Positions 38,156 to 47,984 are shown, counted from the first letter of the stretch. The stretch: DNA of 64,000 nt from Symbiodinium natans (GCA_905221605.1 CAJNDS010002633.1:191001-255000), one strand, 5' to 3'. The notes: generated by a model not told the origin, from the letters alone. Made by a program: numbers and translations.

Positions 38156-38297
38156 GAATATGACTCCCTTGACAACCCTAAACCCTAGACCCTAAATCCT
38201 AAACCCTAAACCCTAACCCTAAACCCTAAACCCTAAACCCTAAATCCTAAATCCTAAACCCTAAGCCCAGCCAGAAATCCAACGATCCCTCCCGCAG

Positions 38298-38356
38298 GCT
38301 GCACTGCACCACATCCAGATCCAGGACGGTCAAGAGCACATCCATCCCACGGGCTT
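38298..38356 (+). CDS. exon-like island with clear splice sites
   Basis: Acceptor ctcccgcag/G and donor GGCTT/GTAGGG enclose 59 nt reading AALHHIQIQDGQEHIHPTG. CCCTAAA left, TTTAGGG right. Confidence 0.52.
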
Positions 38357-38445
38357 GTAGGGTTTAGGGTTTAGGGTTTAGGGTTTAGGGTTTAGGGTTT
38401 AGGGTTTAGGGTTTAGGGTTTAGGGTTTAGGGTTTAGGGTTTAGG
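38357..38445 (+). repeat. TTTAGGG array
   Basis: About 12 units; the first overlaps the putative GTAGGG donor. Confidence 0.96.
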
Positions 38446-38614
38446 TTTTCCGTTTAGGGTCTAGAGTCACTTATAGATGCTCCCCAACACTTGCTCTTGG
38501 CCGGGGGAGGAAGGGGGGGGAGGGGTGAATGCAAGAGTGGGGCGGTTTGCATAAGTAGCGACACTACTTTTCTATTCCCGACGAACCAGCAGTAAGAATA
38601 TAGCCTCGAAGAAA

Positions 38615-38800
38615 ATGCAAGGTACACCCGTAAGGAAGTGTCTGTTGTTTCGGGCTTGGGGTTTTGAGGGTTGTGGGCTTCAGGTTCTACATGGAGTCGT
38701 TTGTTCCGGTCTTGAGGGACAACTTCCTGCTCTTTGCCAGGAAGTTGGGAGCTATGTGCCCTATGTCTCCCTTAACGGGTTACTGTCCTTATTTCCCTAG
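38615..38800 (+). CDS. possible protein, 61 codons from ATG
   Basis: MQGTPVRKCLLFRAWGFEGC, then LPALCQEVGSYVPYVSLNGL and LFP-TAG. A 9-bp hairpin (AACTTCCTG/CAGGAAGTT) lies inside it. No domain recognised. Confidence 0.25.
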   Translation: MQGTPVRKCLLFRAWGFEGCGLQVLHGVVCSGLEGQLPALCQEVGSYVPYVSLNGLLSLFP

Positions 38801-38876
38801 TAGGAGCAAGCGAGATGCAGCCATCATTGCCATATTTCCCTAGTAAGCACTTGCGAGATACCGTCATCATTCTCCC
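38791..38876 (+). repeat. 43-bp tandem duplication
   Basis: Two diverged copies beginning ATTTCCCTAGTA at 38791 and 38834, both containing GCGAGAT and CATCATT. Confidence 0.75.
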
Positions 38877-39354
38877 CCCGACAAGAATGCTTAATTGCTA
38901 CAATACAGGAAGGCAGATGGCTTAGGGCTTGCCACGTAAGACCCTAAACCCCTGAAACCCTAAACCCCCCTAAACCCCCGTAAACTCGGAACCCTAAACC
39001 CTGAACCCTGAACCCCAAACCCTAAACCCTAAACCCTGACCAGGGTTTAGGGTTAAACTCCGAACCCTAAACCCTAAACCCTGAACTTTGAGTCGATATG
39101 TTTAGTGCCTCAGGGCTTAAGGGAGTCGCGAAGCTCGGGTCCCATTGTGGGTTCAGGATCTTGGGATTTTGGGGTTTAGGGTGTAGGGTTTAGGGTTTAG
39201 GGTTTAGGGTTAGGATCTTAAGGCTAGGATCTTAGGGTTTTGGGGATTTGGAGTTTTAGGCTTGTCGGATCTTAGGGTGAGGGTTTTGGGGTTTCCAGGT
39301 TTAGGCCCTACTCCCGAAGCCCTAAAAGCTTCGATTCTAAAATTTAAACCCTAA

Positions 39355-39458
39355 ACCTCAAACCCTAAACCCTAAACCCTAAACCCTAAACCCTAAACCC
39401 TAAACCCTAAACCCTAAACCCTAAACCCTAAACCCTAAACCCTAAACCCTAAACCCTA
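39355..39458 (-). repeat. CCCTAAA array
   Basis: About 14 units. Confidence 0.96.
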
Positions 39459-39465
39459 CACCGGT

Positions 39466-39525
39466 AGGGAAATCCTAGAGGAAGTTGATGATGGCGCCTC
39501 TCGGCTCTGATGCTTTAAGCCCTCA
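39466..39525 (+). CDS. exon-like micro-island
   Basis: Reads REILEEVDDGASRL-TGA between a C-strand and a G-strand block. Confidence 0.33.
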
Positions 39526-39551
39526 AGCCCTCAGCTCCCTGATGGACTCGA

Positions 39552-39615
39552 GGGTTTAGGGTTTAGGGTTTAGGGTTTAGGGTTTAGGGTTTAGGGTTTA
39601 GGGTTTAGGGTTTAG
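39552..39615 (+). repeat. TTTAGGG array
   Basis: Nine perfect units. Confidence 0.96.
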
Positions 39616-39779
39616 GGATGCATGCAAGGCTTCCCCGTACAAAACCAATGTGCAAAGGGTTTGGGTTAAACATTCCAGTGGAATCTACAATTATACACTC
39701 GACATCCATAGCTAATTCTTTCGAGGTGACTCTTTAAGCCCTAAAAGCCCCTCATACCTAAACTCCAAACCCTAAACAC

Positions 39780-39918
39780 CAAACCCCAAACCCCGAACCC
39801 CGAACCCCAGACCCCAGACCCCAGACCCCAGACCCCAGACCCCAAACCCCAAACCCCAAACCCCAAACCCCAAACCCCAAACCCTAAACCCTAAACCCCA
39901 AACCCCCCCCCCCCCCCC
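39780..39918 (-). repeat. CCCCAAA/CCCCAGA array plus poly-C
   Basis: Uniform CCCCAGA then CCCCAAA units, ending in a C run; the minus strand is open (GVWGLGF repeats) and is not a gene. Confidence 0.95.
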
Positions 39919-39925
39919 CGCCCCC

Positions 39926-40029
39926 TTCCCCAAGGTGCCGCTCTTCAAGCGCCGGGCCGTGCCCCCGGCAGCTTTGTCCGCCTGCACAGCAGCCACCGGA
40001 GGTGCTGTTGGAGAGCCGAAGGCCGCCCT
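39926..40029 (+). CDS. exon-like island behind poly-C
   Basis: Reads FPKVPLFKRRAVPPAALSAC then TAATGGAVGEPKAAL. The C run and CCTTCCCCAAG/G make a pyrimidine tract and acceptor. TTTAGGG right. Confidence 0.5.
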
Positions 40030-40189
40030 TGGGGTTTAGGGTTTAGGGTTCAGGGCTTAGGGTTTAGGGTGTAGGGTGTAGGGTTTAGGGTTTAGGGTTT
40101 AGGGGTTAGGGTTTAGGGCGTACAGCTTAATTTTTGCTGCTGTACATTATATATGCTGGGGTTTGGCAGGATCCCAGCACCCTAAATCT

Positions 40190-40372
40190 TAATCCCTAAA
40201 CCCTAAACCCTAAACCCTAAACCCTAAACCCTAAAGCCTAAAGCCTAAACCCTAAACCCTAAAGCCTAACGCCTAAACCCTAAAGCCTAAAGCCTAAAGC
40301 CTAAAGCCTAAAGCCTAAAGCCTAAAGCCTAAAGCCTAAAGCCTAAAGCCTAAAGCCTAAAGCCTAAGTCCT
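40190..40372 (-). repeat. CCCTAAA to CCTAAAG variant array
   Basis: CCCTAAA units change to about 17 uniform CCTAAAG units. Confidence 0.96.
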
Positions 40373-40382
40373 TCCTCCCCAG

Positions 40383-40436
40383 CTTTGAGCAGGAGGCGCG
40401 ACAGCCTGCGCGGAATGAGTGCCGCACTCAGCCATG
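40383..40436 (+). CDS. exon-like island with strong acceptor
   Basis: Acceptor ccttcctccccag/C is the best pyrimidine tract seen; reads FEQEARQPARNECRTQPW. C-strand arrays on both sides. Confidence 0.5.
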
Positions 40437-40437
40437 G

Positions 40438-40568
40438 TCCCTAAACCCTAGAACCCTAGAACCCTAGAACCCTAGAACCCTAGAACCCTAGAACCCTAGA
40501 ACCCTAGAACCCTAGAACCCTAGAACCCGAAACCCTAAACCCCAAACCCTAAACCCTAAACCCTAAAC
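40438..40568 (-). repeat. CCCTAGAA variant array
   Basis: Ten uniform CCCTAGAA units followed by CCCTAAA. Confidence 0.95.
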
Positions 40569-40821
40569 CTCAAGCCCTGCGTACTTTTTTCGGATCTCAT
40601 ATGGGGCTCAGGGCTTTAGGATGTGAGGGGTTTAGAGTTTAGGGTTTAGGGGTTGAGGGTTAGGGGTTAGGAGAACATAAGATGTGAGGCCTTGGGATCC
40701 ACAGTTCAGGGAGGTTTGGGGTTTGGGTTTTCGGGTTCACGGGGCTTAGGCCCAGTAGTTGCGCGGAAGCCACGGGGGCCCCCCAAAAACCCTAAACCCT
40801 AAACCCTAAACCCTCCACTAG

Positions 40822-40914
40822 CTTCTGGCTCTTGCTGCTCGGGAAGATGCCCTCGGAGCGAGCGTCCACCATCGTGCCGAGCTCGAAATCCTAAAGTTGG
40901 AGCCCGAGTGCAGG
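40822..40914 (+). CDS. exon-like island with splice-like edges
   Basis: Acceptor ctccactag/C and donor GCAGG/GTCAAG enclose 93 nt reading LLALAAREDALGASVHHRAE then LEILKLEPECR. Clear helical heptad-like pattern. CCCTAAA left, TTTAGGG right. Confidence 0.55.
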
Positions 40915-41098
40915 GTCAAGGGTTTAGGATTGGGGGTTTAGGGTTTAGGGTTTAGGGTTTAGGGTTTAGGGTTGCGGGTTTAGGGTTTAGGGTTTAGGGT
41001 TCAGTTGGACTTGAGATCTAGGGTCTGGCTTTAAGCCTTATAAGCTTTGGGTGAACCCGCAAGCCCTAGACCCGCAGGTTTGGTGGGGCTCCTGCAAC

Positions 41099-41220
41099 CC
41101 TAAACCCCAAACCCTAAACCCTAAACCCTAAACCCTAAACCCTAAACCCTAAACCCTAAACCCTAAACCCTAAACCCTAAACCCTAAACCCCAAACCCCA
41201 ACCCCAAACCCTAAACCCTA
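41099..41220 (-). repeat. CCCTAAA array
   Basis: About 17 units. Confidence 0.96.
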
Positions 41221-41263
41221 AGGCGGTTCTAGGAGGGGGGGGCGGTTTTTTCTTCGCCTCCAG

Positions 41264-41318
41264 GATTTTGGCTTGGGCGGCCAATGTCGCCTCCAAGGAC
41301 AGCACCAAGACCTGCACC
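41264..41318 (+). CDS. exon-like island
   Basis: Acceptor cgcctccag/G with a T-rich tract before it; reads ILAWAANVASKDSTKTCT. Confidence 0.47.
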
Positions 41319-41359
41319 CTTAGGGTTCAGGGTTTAGGGTTTAGGGTTGAGGGCCAGAT

Positions 41360-41865
41360 CTCAAGGAGTTTAGACTCGTACCCCGAAGGTTGTACCTCAA
41401 AAGGTTCCCTTTAATATCTGGCCCCTGATACCTTCAAGTCAAGGGACTCAAGGAGGGGCACCCTCAGGGGGTTATTCAGGAGATTTTTTACGTTCTACTT
41501 AGGTATATGGGGACTAGAAAGGGTTAGAAAGGGGAAGAAGGGTCCCTTCCAGTGGTCCCTCCTTATAACCCTTTAAAAAATGGGCTTCCGCGGGTGTGGG
41601 CCCTTAAGGTTTTTAGGGTTTTGGGGGATGTAAGGGGTCCGCACTTAAGGGCCCATATTAAGGGGCAACTCCCGGATCATGGGCCATAGAACACCGTTGT
41701 GTTTGGGTGTACGAAAAGGTGCGTTTTAGCTGGGTTTTGGGAGGATTCCTAAAACAGGAGGTTAAAAAAGCAGGAAAAACACTACTTGCATAAGGACCAG
41801 GTTTAGGGTTTGGGTGCAAGGAACATGAATGCTCTTGCCACTCGCACGCACGGCTAGCGTAGATG
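41360..41865. other. palindromic element remnants, no gene seen
   Basis: Words such as GGTTCCCTTTAATATC, AAGGGACTCAAGGAGGGGC and GGTCCCTTCCAGTGGTCCC recur in other elements; one short TTTAGGG near 41800. Confidence 0.5.
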
Positions 41866-41868
41866 TCA

Positions 41869-42348
41869 TCAGTCTGAAAAAGTGTGGGAAAGCGTCAAGG
41901 GCCTCGGAGGAGGAAGAAGAGAGGACTCAAAATCCCAATGCTCTTCGCAGAACATAAGTATGTCTTCAGGACCACATTCCGAGAACCCACGCCGAATGCG
42001 ACGGGTCAAAACTGACCAAGCAGCTGCCACGTAAACGTTGCCAAGTGCCGTCTGGGACACTCGCAACCATGCCAGCCAGAGAGCCCGCCGTTGCTGAACC
42101 AAAGCAGTCCACGGAAGACCTCCAGCACGTGTATCAAGCCACGTGCACATGCGAACAGCAGCGGCAACACTGTCGGCAGGAGACAAACACCAAGCATGGT
42201 GGTGAGAATCCACATCGAAGTCTTGAGCAGACCAAAACTTCTCCAGCGTCGCAAGAGCAGGCTGTCCACTCAAACGCAAGAGGATGAACAAGGTGAGGCT
42301 TTCGCATATCTGGTACCGCAGGGACGACGTCTCCCACAGAGCAGGCAT
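41869..42348 (-). CDS. hypothetical protein, minus strand, 159 aa
   Basis: Longest unbroken minus-strand frame apart from the antisense shadow of the aldolase. It runs from ATG (MPALWETSS) to TGA; a stop lies just upstream. The product is Trp- and Leu-rich with alternating polar and hydrophobic stretches (LEKFWSAQDFDVDSHHH, PWTALVQQRRALWLAWLRVS) and an acidic aromatic segment (ILMFCEEHWDFESS). No family recognised and no signal peptide seen. It lies in about 1.3 kb with almost no telomere-like repeat, and it opposes the + strand coding islands around it, so it may be an independent gene, an exon of a minus-strand gene or an inserted copy. Overlapping + strand frames of 80-126 codons look less protein-like. 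Confidence 0.45.
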   Translation of the reverse strand: MPALWETSSLRYQICESLTLFILLRLSGQPALATLEKFWSAQDFDVDSHHHAWCLSPADSVAAAVRMCTWLDTRAGGLPWTALVQQRRALWLAWLRVSQTALGNVYVAAAWSVLTRRIRRGFSECGPEDILMFCEEHWDFESSLLPPPRPLTLSHTFSD

Positions 42349-42649
42349 GGCACTGTGCAAGCCTTAAACCCCGAAGCTTTGCGAGATGTGGAAGCAGTGT
42401 TTCTGCCAAGCCCCCGCACCCCAAGCACTCCGCCCCCCCGCCCCCTGAAGCCAACGGCTGCGGCGATGTAGAGGTGGACCTGGGCAGGCAGCAAGGACGT
42501 TCTTACACCCCCCCCCCCCCCCCCCAAACCCGGAAACAGGTCTCAGATTGCCGAAAACACCACGGCGTTCTAAGGCCCGTGGTCCAACTACCCTGAGACC
42601 AGAAACCCCGCATGACGAAGCGGAAGCCCTGCCCCCAAAACCCTAAGCC

Positions 42650-42696
42650 CGTTGGCCCAAGCTGACATCAGATCAGGCGGCAAAGCCCTGACCCGG
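42650..42696 (+). CDS. exon-like micro-island
   Basis: Reads PLAQADIRSGGKALTR before a CCCTAAA block. Confidence 0.33.
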
Positions 42697-43019
42697 AACC
42701 CTAAACCCTAAACCCTAAACCCTAAACCCTAAACCCTAAGCCCAAAATAACTCTGACTTCAGAGTCGTTTAGCTTGTCTCACGAACGGTTCAGCCTCAAT
42801 AAACAACCCTAATCCCCCAAACCCCGGCAGATTGCCACTCCTAAACCCTAAACCCTAAACCCTAAACCCTAAACCCTAAACCCTAAACCCTAAACCCTAA
42901 AGTGCCCAAGACCCTGAGCCCCTAAAACCTACAGAGCCGACATTCCCCCAGACCATAGGTGCACTTTTACACGGCTGTCCTGCTAGCATTCAGTGGCCTA
43001 AACCCTTATCCCGAAACCC

Positions 43020-43170
43020 CGAAACCCTAAACCCTGAACCCTAAAGCCTAAACCCTAAACCTAAACCCTAAACCCTAAACCCTACACCCCTAAACCCCTA
43101 AACCCCTAAACCCCTAAACCCCTAAACCCCTAAACCCCTAAACCCCTAAACCCCTAAACCCCTAAACCAT
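43020..43170 (-). repeat. CCCTAAA to CCCCTAAA array
   Basis: Seven-base units change into about 11 uniform CCCCTAAA units at 43085. Confidence 0.95.
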
Positions 43171-43199
43171 AAGGCTTGGTGGGCTGTTACGGGCTTAAG

Positions 43200-43271
43200 A
43201 GCGCGCTTCCCGAGGAGAAACTCCTAGCCATGCTGGGCGACGTGCCCAGCACAGAGCCATTACCAGGCTGA
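43200..43271 (+). CDS. exon-like island
   Basis: Reads SALPEEKLLAMLGDVPSTEP then LPG-TGA, or ends at TACCAG/GCTGAC (GC donor). C-strand left, G-strand right. Confidence 0.5.
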   Translation, partial: SALPEEKLLAMLGDVPSTEPLPG

Positions 43272-43274
43272 CAT

Positions 43275-43312
43275 GGGGTACTTCCGAAATAGAATAGAAT
43301 CCCCTTAAAGGG
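43275..43312 (-). repeat. partial GGTACC element, reverse orientation
   Basis: Complement reads CCCTTTAAGGGGATTCTATT, as in the copies near 8310 and 35590. Confidence 0.5.
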
Positions 43313-43364
43313 TTTAGGGTTTAGGATTTGGGGTTTGGGGTTTAGGGTTTAGGGTTTAGGGAAA

Positions 43365-43661
43365 ATGGTGCCCCTACCCTTCAGAAACCCCCACGTGTCC
43401 ATGGCACATCTGGCCGCGTGTTGGCTCGTGGGTCTTGCTTCAGGGAGGCACGCGGGTGCAGTTTATTTGTTTTTGGGGGTCGGGTCAGAAGCTCATGTGG
43501 GGGGGGGGGGGGGGGGGGGTCCTCTTTGGGGAAGATTCTACTGTAATTCTCTGGGTTTAGAACCAGCTGTAGACGGATATGAAGTACAGGGATTCTTTCT
43601 ACGATCTCCAAACAAGACCATGGGGCTGGGAAGTCTCGACTCCCCTGAGCAGCACATTTAG
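43365..43661 (+). CDS. possible protein, 98 codons from ATG
   Basis: MVPLPFRNPHVSMAHLAACW, then LVGLASGRHAGAVYLFLGVG, a Gly run over poly-G (43498-43519), then GRFYCNSLGLEPAVDGYEVQ. The poly-G inside argues against a single exon. Confidence 0.27.
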   Translation: MVPLPFRNPHVSMAHLAACWLVGLASGRHAGAVYLFLGVGSEAHVGGGGGGGPLWGRFYCNSLGLEPAVDGYEVQGFFLRSPNKTMGLGSLDSPEQHI

Positions 43662-43739
43662 GCTTCAGGGTTTAGGGTTAACAACCCTGAACCCTTAAAC
43701 TCTTCAATGCCGGTATCGCGTCGCCTCCCAGAATGTCGT

Positions 43740-44440
43740 TTCGCGTTCGCTCGGTTCTGCCCTTGCCTTTCTCAAGCCTGAGCCTTTCGACGGTTCTACT
43801 TCATGATTTTAAGCGATGGCAGATCTATTGCTTGTATGGAGGTGCTTTTCAAACTGCCTAAGCCCTAGGTTCAAGTGACAAATAATATTGACAAAAACTC
43901 CTATAAGAGCCAGAATAACTTGAACGCCCAAGATCTGCTCTTATTCTCTCGCCAAGCCCTTGATTTCCTGCGCACTTTTTCCTTTCATTTGGTACTTTGA
44001 GCGCCAAAACCCCGTCATAGTACTTTTTGGCTTGCTTGCTAGTTAATGTGTGCTTTTTCGTGGGCCGTTATTTATAAAGTACTTTGGGCACACAACTTTA
44101 TTCTCATTCTTGGAATGATCACCAGTCCCTTGCATATCGTTGAGTGTATTGTGTGATTGTGTGTGCGCTCATAGAATATTATTCTCCCAAAGCCAAAGGA
44201 CCATATTCTATCGTAATACGACTAATAGGTACTCACTACACGTTTAGTATTTTGGAGGGGACGAAAGAGAGAAAAGCATTGTCGAGCCCCAGCCTCCGAA
44301 ACCCAACCGCGATCACATGGCCAGGTTGGTTGGCCGAGGTGCTCGAGCAATTTCTGGCGAGTTCAGAATGCGCTCTGGCCTTCAACCCTGAAGCTTTGAA
44401 ATGAGGTGGTTTACGATCACACAACCCCCCCCCCCCCAAA
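43740..44440. other. AT-richer array-free stretch
   Basis: About 700 bp without telomere-like repeats, with several GTACTTT words. A GTG-opened + frame at 44144-44404 (86 codons; YYSPKAKGPYSIVIRLIGTH, then TWPGWLAEVLEQFLASSECA) is the best coding candidate; weak. Confidence 0.35.
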
Positions 44441-44916
44441 ACAAAAACATAATCTCATGGCTATTCTAGGATATCTTCGGGTTCCGGTTATTCAGGGTTG
44501 TGGCCGGTTCAGGGTATGGGGTGCCTACCATTTTTATTGATTTAGGGTTTTGGGTTTAGGGTTTAGGGTATAGGGTTTATTGTTTAGGGTTTAGGCGCGG
44601 GTTTAGGGTTGAGGGTTTAGGGTTTAGGTTTCGGGTTTGTTCCTTTGCTCTCTTGGCGGGGAGGGGGGGGGGGGGTTCGGGGAAGGGAATGCCAAAACCG
44701 AGTTGTGCTTCTCCCCCAACCCAAAGCCCCAAACTCAATGTCTCAGCTCAGCGCCTGCCAGTTCCTCAGAAGTTCCTTCCCATCCACTCTAGCGAAGCAG
44801 GCGTCTTTTGTGCACCTAAAGCGACCGCCAGCTCTGAACCCCGAAGCCCGTACGCCCGTTTAGGGGTTCAGGGTTGGTGTAGGGTTTAAGGTTTGGTGGG
44901 GTCTAGGGTTTATCAG

Positions 44917-45010
44917 GCCTTTCATCTGCATTGTGGCCACTGTCGCCAGCAGCCTCGCGCATAAGTTCCTGGCTGGAAGCACGCCTGGACAGTGCCCCGG
45001 ACTGGGAGCG
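44917..45010 (+). CDS. exon-like island
   Basis: Acceptor gtttatcag/G; reads PFICIVATVASSLAHKFLAG then STPGQCPGLGAG. Hydrophobic first half could be a membrane segment. G-strand repeats on both sides. Confidence 0.5.
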
Positions 45011-45440
45011 GGTTTCGGGTTCGTAGGGCTTTAGAGGAGTTAGGGTGTTGGCACCCTAAACCTAAATCCACAAGTCATCTTACTCCGAGAAACCCCTAAA
45101 TTCAGAAGCAGGTAAGGGAATGATTGGAGAGGGAGATGGCTGTTGAGCAAGAGGAATGACGCTGAGGGATTCCTGCAACGAGCCCCCAAAACGCTGTTAA
45201 CGCATACTTCCACCTGCCGAAACTAAAAATGGATTCATAGATGTCCTCGAAAAGGCAACAAGTCACCGGCTCAGCCTCGTCTTGAAAGCAAACTGTGCTG
45301 TTTGGGGCTTAAGGTTCTCCGCCTATACGCTTCAGCCACGTGAGCCCTAAACCCTAAGCCCTAAACGGGGGGTGGGGCCGGGGGGTGGGGGGGGGGGGGG
45401 TAGATGTATCCTGATGCATTGACTTGACATGCGTGCTTGA

Positions 45441-45488
45441 GGCCATCGAGTGCTCATGCGCATGGAGGAGGCGCACGCCAGGGATTAG
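45441..45488 (+). CDS. exon-like micro-island
   Basis: Reads GHRVLMRMEEAHARD-TAG; cttgag/G at the left edge. Poly-G (45390-45400) before it. Confidence 0.3.
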   Translation, partial: GHRVLMRMEEAHARD

Positions 45489-45640
45489 AAGGGTTGAGGA
45501 GTTTGGGGGTTTATAGGGTACGTACCCTGGGCCCTAAGATGTACCTTAAACCCTACTGAAACCTGAACCCTAAACCCTAAACCCTAAACCCTAAGCCCTA
45601 AGCCCTAAGCCCTAAACCCTAAACCCTAAACCCTGAACCG

Positions 45641-45712
45641 AAGCTTCATGGTGCCTTTCGGCAGGCTCGGCAGAGCATGGGAGACCTCTCCTCGCAGCTT
45701 CTGCAGGCCTGA
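45641..45712 (+). CDS. exon-like island
   Basis: Reads KLHGAFRQARQSMGDLSSQL then LQA-TGA; internal acceptor tttcggcag/G (45665) and CTGCAG/GCCTGA (GC donor) would give an in-frame 42-nt exon. CCCTAAA left, TTTAGGG right. Confidence 0.47.
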   Translation, partial: KLHGAFRQARQSMGDLSSQLLQA

Positions 45713-45729
45713 GGGCTTAGGGTTAGGCA

Positions 45730-46010
45730 GGGTTTGGGGTTTAGGGTTTAGGGTTTAGGGTTTAGGGTTTAGGGTTTAGGATTTAGGGTTTAGGGTTTAG
45801 GGTTTAGGGTTTAGGGTTTAGGGTTTAAGGTGTAGGGTGTCGGGTGCAGGGTGTAGGGTGTAGGGCCGGTGTAGGGTGGACGGCTTAGAGTGTAGGGGTT
45901 AGGGCTTAGGGCTTAGGGTTTAGGGTTTAGGGTTTAGGGTTTAGGGTTTTGAGTTTGGGTTTTGGGTTTTGGGTTTTGGGTTTAGGGTTTAGGGTTTAGG
46001 GTTTAGTGTT
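45730..46010 (+). repeat. TTTAGGG array with TGTAGGG and TTTTGGG blocks
   Basis: About 38 units; GTGTAGGG variants 45826-45900 and TTTTGGG near 45955. Confidence 0.95.
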
Positions 46011-46164
46011 GATGTAGTAGTGGTACTTGTCTTGATGTCCCAAATCCTTCAGGCTCCGACTGGGTCGGGGGAAGCTCTAACCCTAAACCCTAAACCCTAA
46101 ACCCTAAACCCTAAACCCTAGACCCTAAACCCTAAACCCTAAACCCTCAACCCTCAACCCTAAA

Positions 46165-46252
46165 CCTTGGCTTGCCCTTGCAAAGCTTGGGCCCTCCGAG
46201 GCCAACGCCGAACTGGGTGCCGTGGAGGAGGACCCTTGCGGAGCTCTAGGAG
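46165..46252 (+). CDS. exon-like island
   Basis: Reads PWLALAKLGPSEANAELGAV then EEDPCGALGG, ending at a GTTTAG donor. CCCTAAA left, TTTAGGG right. Confidence 0.48.
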
Positions 46253-46428
46253 GTTTAGGGTTTAGGGTTTGGGGTTTAGGGTTTAGGGTTTAGGGTTTAG
46301 GGTTTTGGTTTTAGGGTTTAGGGTTTAGGGTTTAGGGTTTAGGGTTTAGGGTTTAGGGTTTAGGGTTTAGGGTTTAGGGTTTAGGGTTTAGGGTTTAGGG
46401 TTTAGGGTTTAGGGTTTAGGGTTTAGAA
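46252..46428 (+). repeat. TTTAGGG array
   Basis: About 25 units, one TTTTGGT interruption. Confidence 0.97.
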
Positions 46429-46435
46429 GCTTGAG

Positions 46436-46621
46436 GTTCAGAGTTGCTGGCAAATTTCGTGGCTGTTGCGGGATTTCGAGGAGGCTGAGGGTCGTAGAGT
46501 GAGTTCGATTCTTGAGGCAGAGGCTTTGCACCACATGCTTAGCAGGTTCAAGCGGACACCCTGTGAATCTGGAAACCGAACACTGAAGCCAAGCCCCAAG
46601 CCTGTCAAACCTGGACTTTGA
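46436..46621 (+). CDS. exon-like open frame, 61 codons to stop
   Basis: Follows the TTTAGGG block 46252-46428 directly. Reads VQSCWQISWLLRDFEEAEGR, RVSSILEAEALHHMLSRFK, then a Pro/Lys tail ending PGL-TGA. The first 45 residues look helical and charged; the Pro-Lys end resembles repeat-derived peptide. An opposite-strand frame (46438-46629) is a weaker alternative. Confidence 0.45.
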   Translation, partial: VQSCWQISWLLRDFEEAEGRRVSSILEAEALHHMLSRFKRTPCESGNRTLKPSPKPVKPGL

Positions 46622-46832
46622 GCGGGCATGCTACAAGAACTGAGCCGAAGGCCTTAAACCCGCAATCTCCTGAATCTAACCCCTAACCCTGATCCTAAAT
46701 CCGAACACTTATTCGACCTAACACCCTGAAGCCCTCAACCGGGGGGCAGGTCCCGCCAAACTCGAAACCCGCATGCCTAAGCCCTGAAGCCCTGAAGCCC
46801 TAAGCTTCCAATTCGGCGGAAGAACAAACCTA

Positions 46833-46962
46833 GACTCTACACCCTTTCCACCCGAACCTATTTCCCATTCTCGCAACCCGTCAGCACTGTTGGGCCAGCC
46901 GGCTTCTGAATTCTCTACCCACCGCTTCTGCGTCATGCCTTCGGCTTTCTCAGGCGCCAATC
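46833..46962 (+). CDS. exon-like coding segment (Ser/Pro-rich)
   Basis: Reads DSTPFPPEPISHSRNPSALL and PASEFSTHRFCVMPSAFSG without stops; an 'accctag' possible acceptor lies at its left edge and an element with GGGGCTCC/GGGCCCC palindromes follows it. An 80-codon minus-strand frame overlaps; strand choice is by composition and by the strand of neighbouring islands. Confidence 0.33.
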
Positions 46963-47141
46963 AAGGTGGGAGTTTACGATACCAAGGGTAGCTTATTGGG
47001 GGTCCTTACTAGCAGGGGCTCCTGCTATGTGGGGGTATATATGCGGGCCCCTTATGATCTTAAACTGCGAGGTTTACACTTTGCATAGCTGCAACTCAGT
47101 TGCTGCCCGCGCCCCCTCGGCACCAACAAGGGCACCACAGG

Positions 47142-47466
47142 ACCTAAACCCTAAACCCTAAACCCTAAACCCTAAACCCTAAACCCTAAACCCTAAACCC
47201 TAAACCCTAAACCCTAAACCCTAAACCCTAAACCCAAAACCCTAAACCCTAAACCCTAAAAACCCTAAACCCTAAACCCTAAACCCTAAACCCTAAACCC
47301 TAAACCCTAAACCCTAAACCCTAAACCCTAAACCCTAAACCCTAAACCCTAAACCCTAAACCCTAAACCCTAGACCCTAGACCCTAGACCCTAGACCCTA
47401 GACCCTACCCTAACCCCAAACCCTAAACCCTAAACCCTAAACCCTAAACCCTAAACCCTAAACCGT
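47142..47466 (-). repeat. longest CCCTAAA array
   Basis: About 45 units with a uniform CCCTAGA block at 47370-47405. Confidence 0.97.
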
Positions 47467-47581
47467 CTAAACCGTGCTTTTGTACAGCAGAGACGGCAGG
47501 CATGCTGGGATGCTCAGGACCAGCGTCCTTTCGACCCTAAAGGGTGCTGAACCCAACTCCTAAACCCTAAACCCGAAGCCG

Positions 47582-47614
<33 letters not shown>
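47582..47614 (-). repeat. poly-C tract
   Basis: 32-33 C, immediately before a GCAG acceptor. Confidence 0.97.
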
Positions 47615-47615
<1 letters not shown>

Positions 47616-47618
47616 CAG

Positions 47619-47741
47619 AAGAAAGAAGACAAGAGCAAAAAGCAACAAAAAAAAGCTAGTAAACCAAGTCAAGAGGCAAACAAGCCCGCCCTGGAGAAAA
47701 CACACAACACAAAGCGAGGGAAAAGGCAAAAGAGAGACTAA
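47619..47741 (+). CDS. exon-like open frame, Lys-rich, behind poly-C
   Basis: The poly-C run ends in CCGCAG, and the frame then reads KKEDKSKKQQKKASKPSQEA, NKPALEKTHNTKRGKRQKRD-TAA. A basic tail like those of nucleolar or ribosomal proteins; could be a terminal exon. Confidence 0.48.
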   Translation, partial: KKEDKSKKQQKKASKPSQEANKPALEKTHNTKRGKRQKRD

Positions 47742-47770
47742 ACCCTAAACCCTAAACCCTAAACCCTAAA

Positions 47771-47833
47771 AAAAGAGAGGAGCTGCGCCGCACGGAGCAA
47801 GAGCTGGCCAGGCTGGAGGCGGGATGTGGGACA
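47771..47833 (+). CDS. exon-like island
   Basis: Reads KREELRRTEQELARLEAGC, a textbook coiled-coil heptad pattern. CCCTAAA left, TTTAGGG right. Confidence 0.55.
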
Positions 47834-47984
47834 GGGCCGGGGGTTCCGGTGACACACACACCTGGGGGTTTTAGGGTTTAGGGTTTAGGGTTTAGGGTTT
47901 AGGGTTTAGGGTTTAGGGTGTAGGGTGTAGGTTCTTTATGGGTTAGAGTTTGGCTTGAGGGGTTCTTATCAAAAGCGGCTCCTA

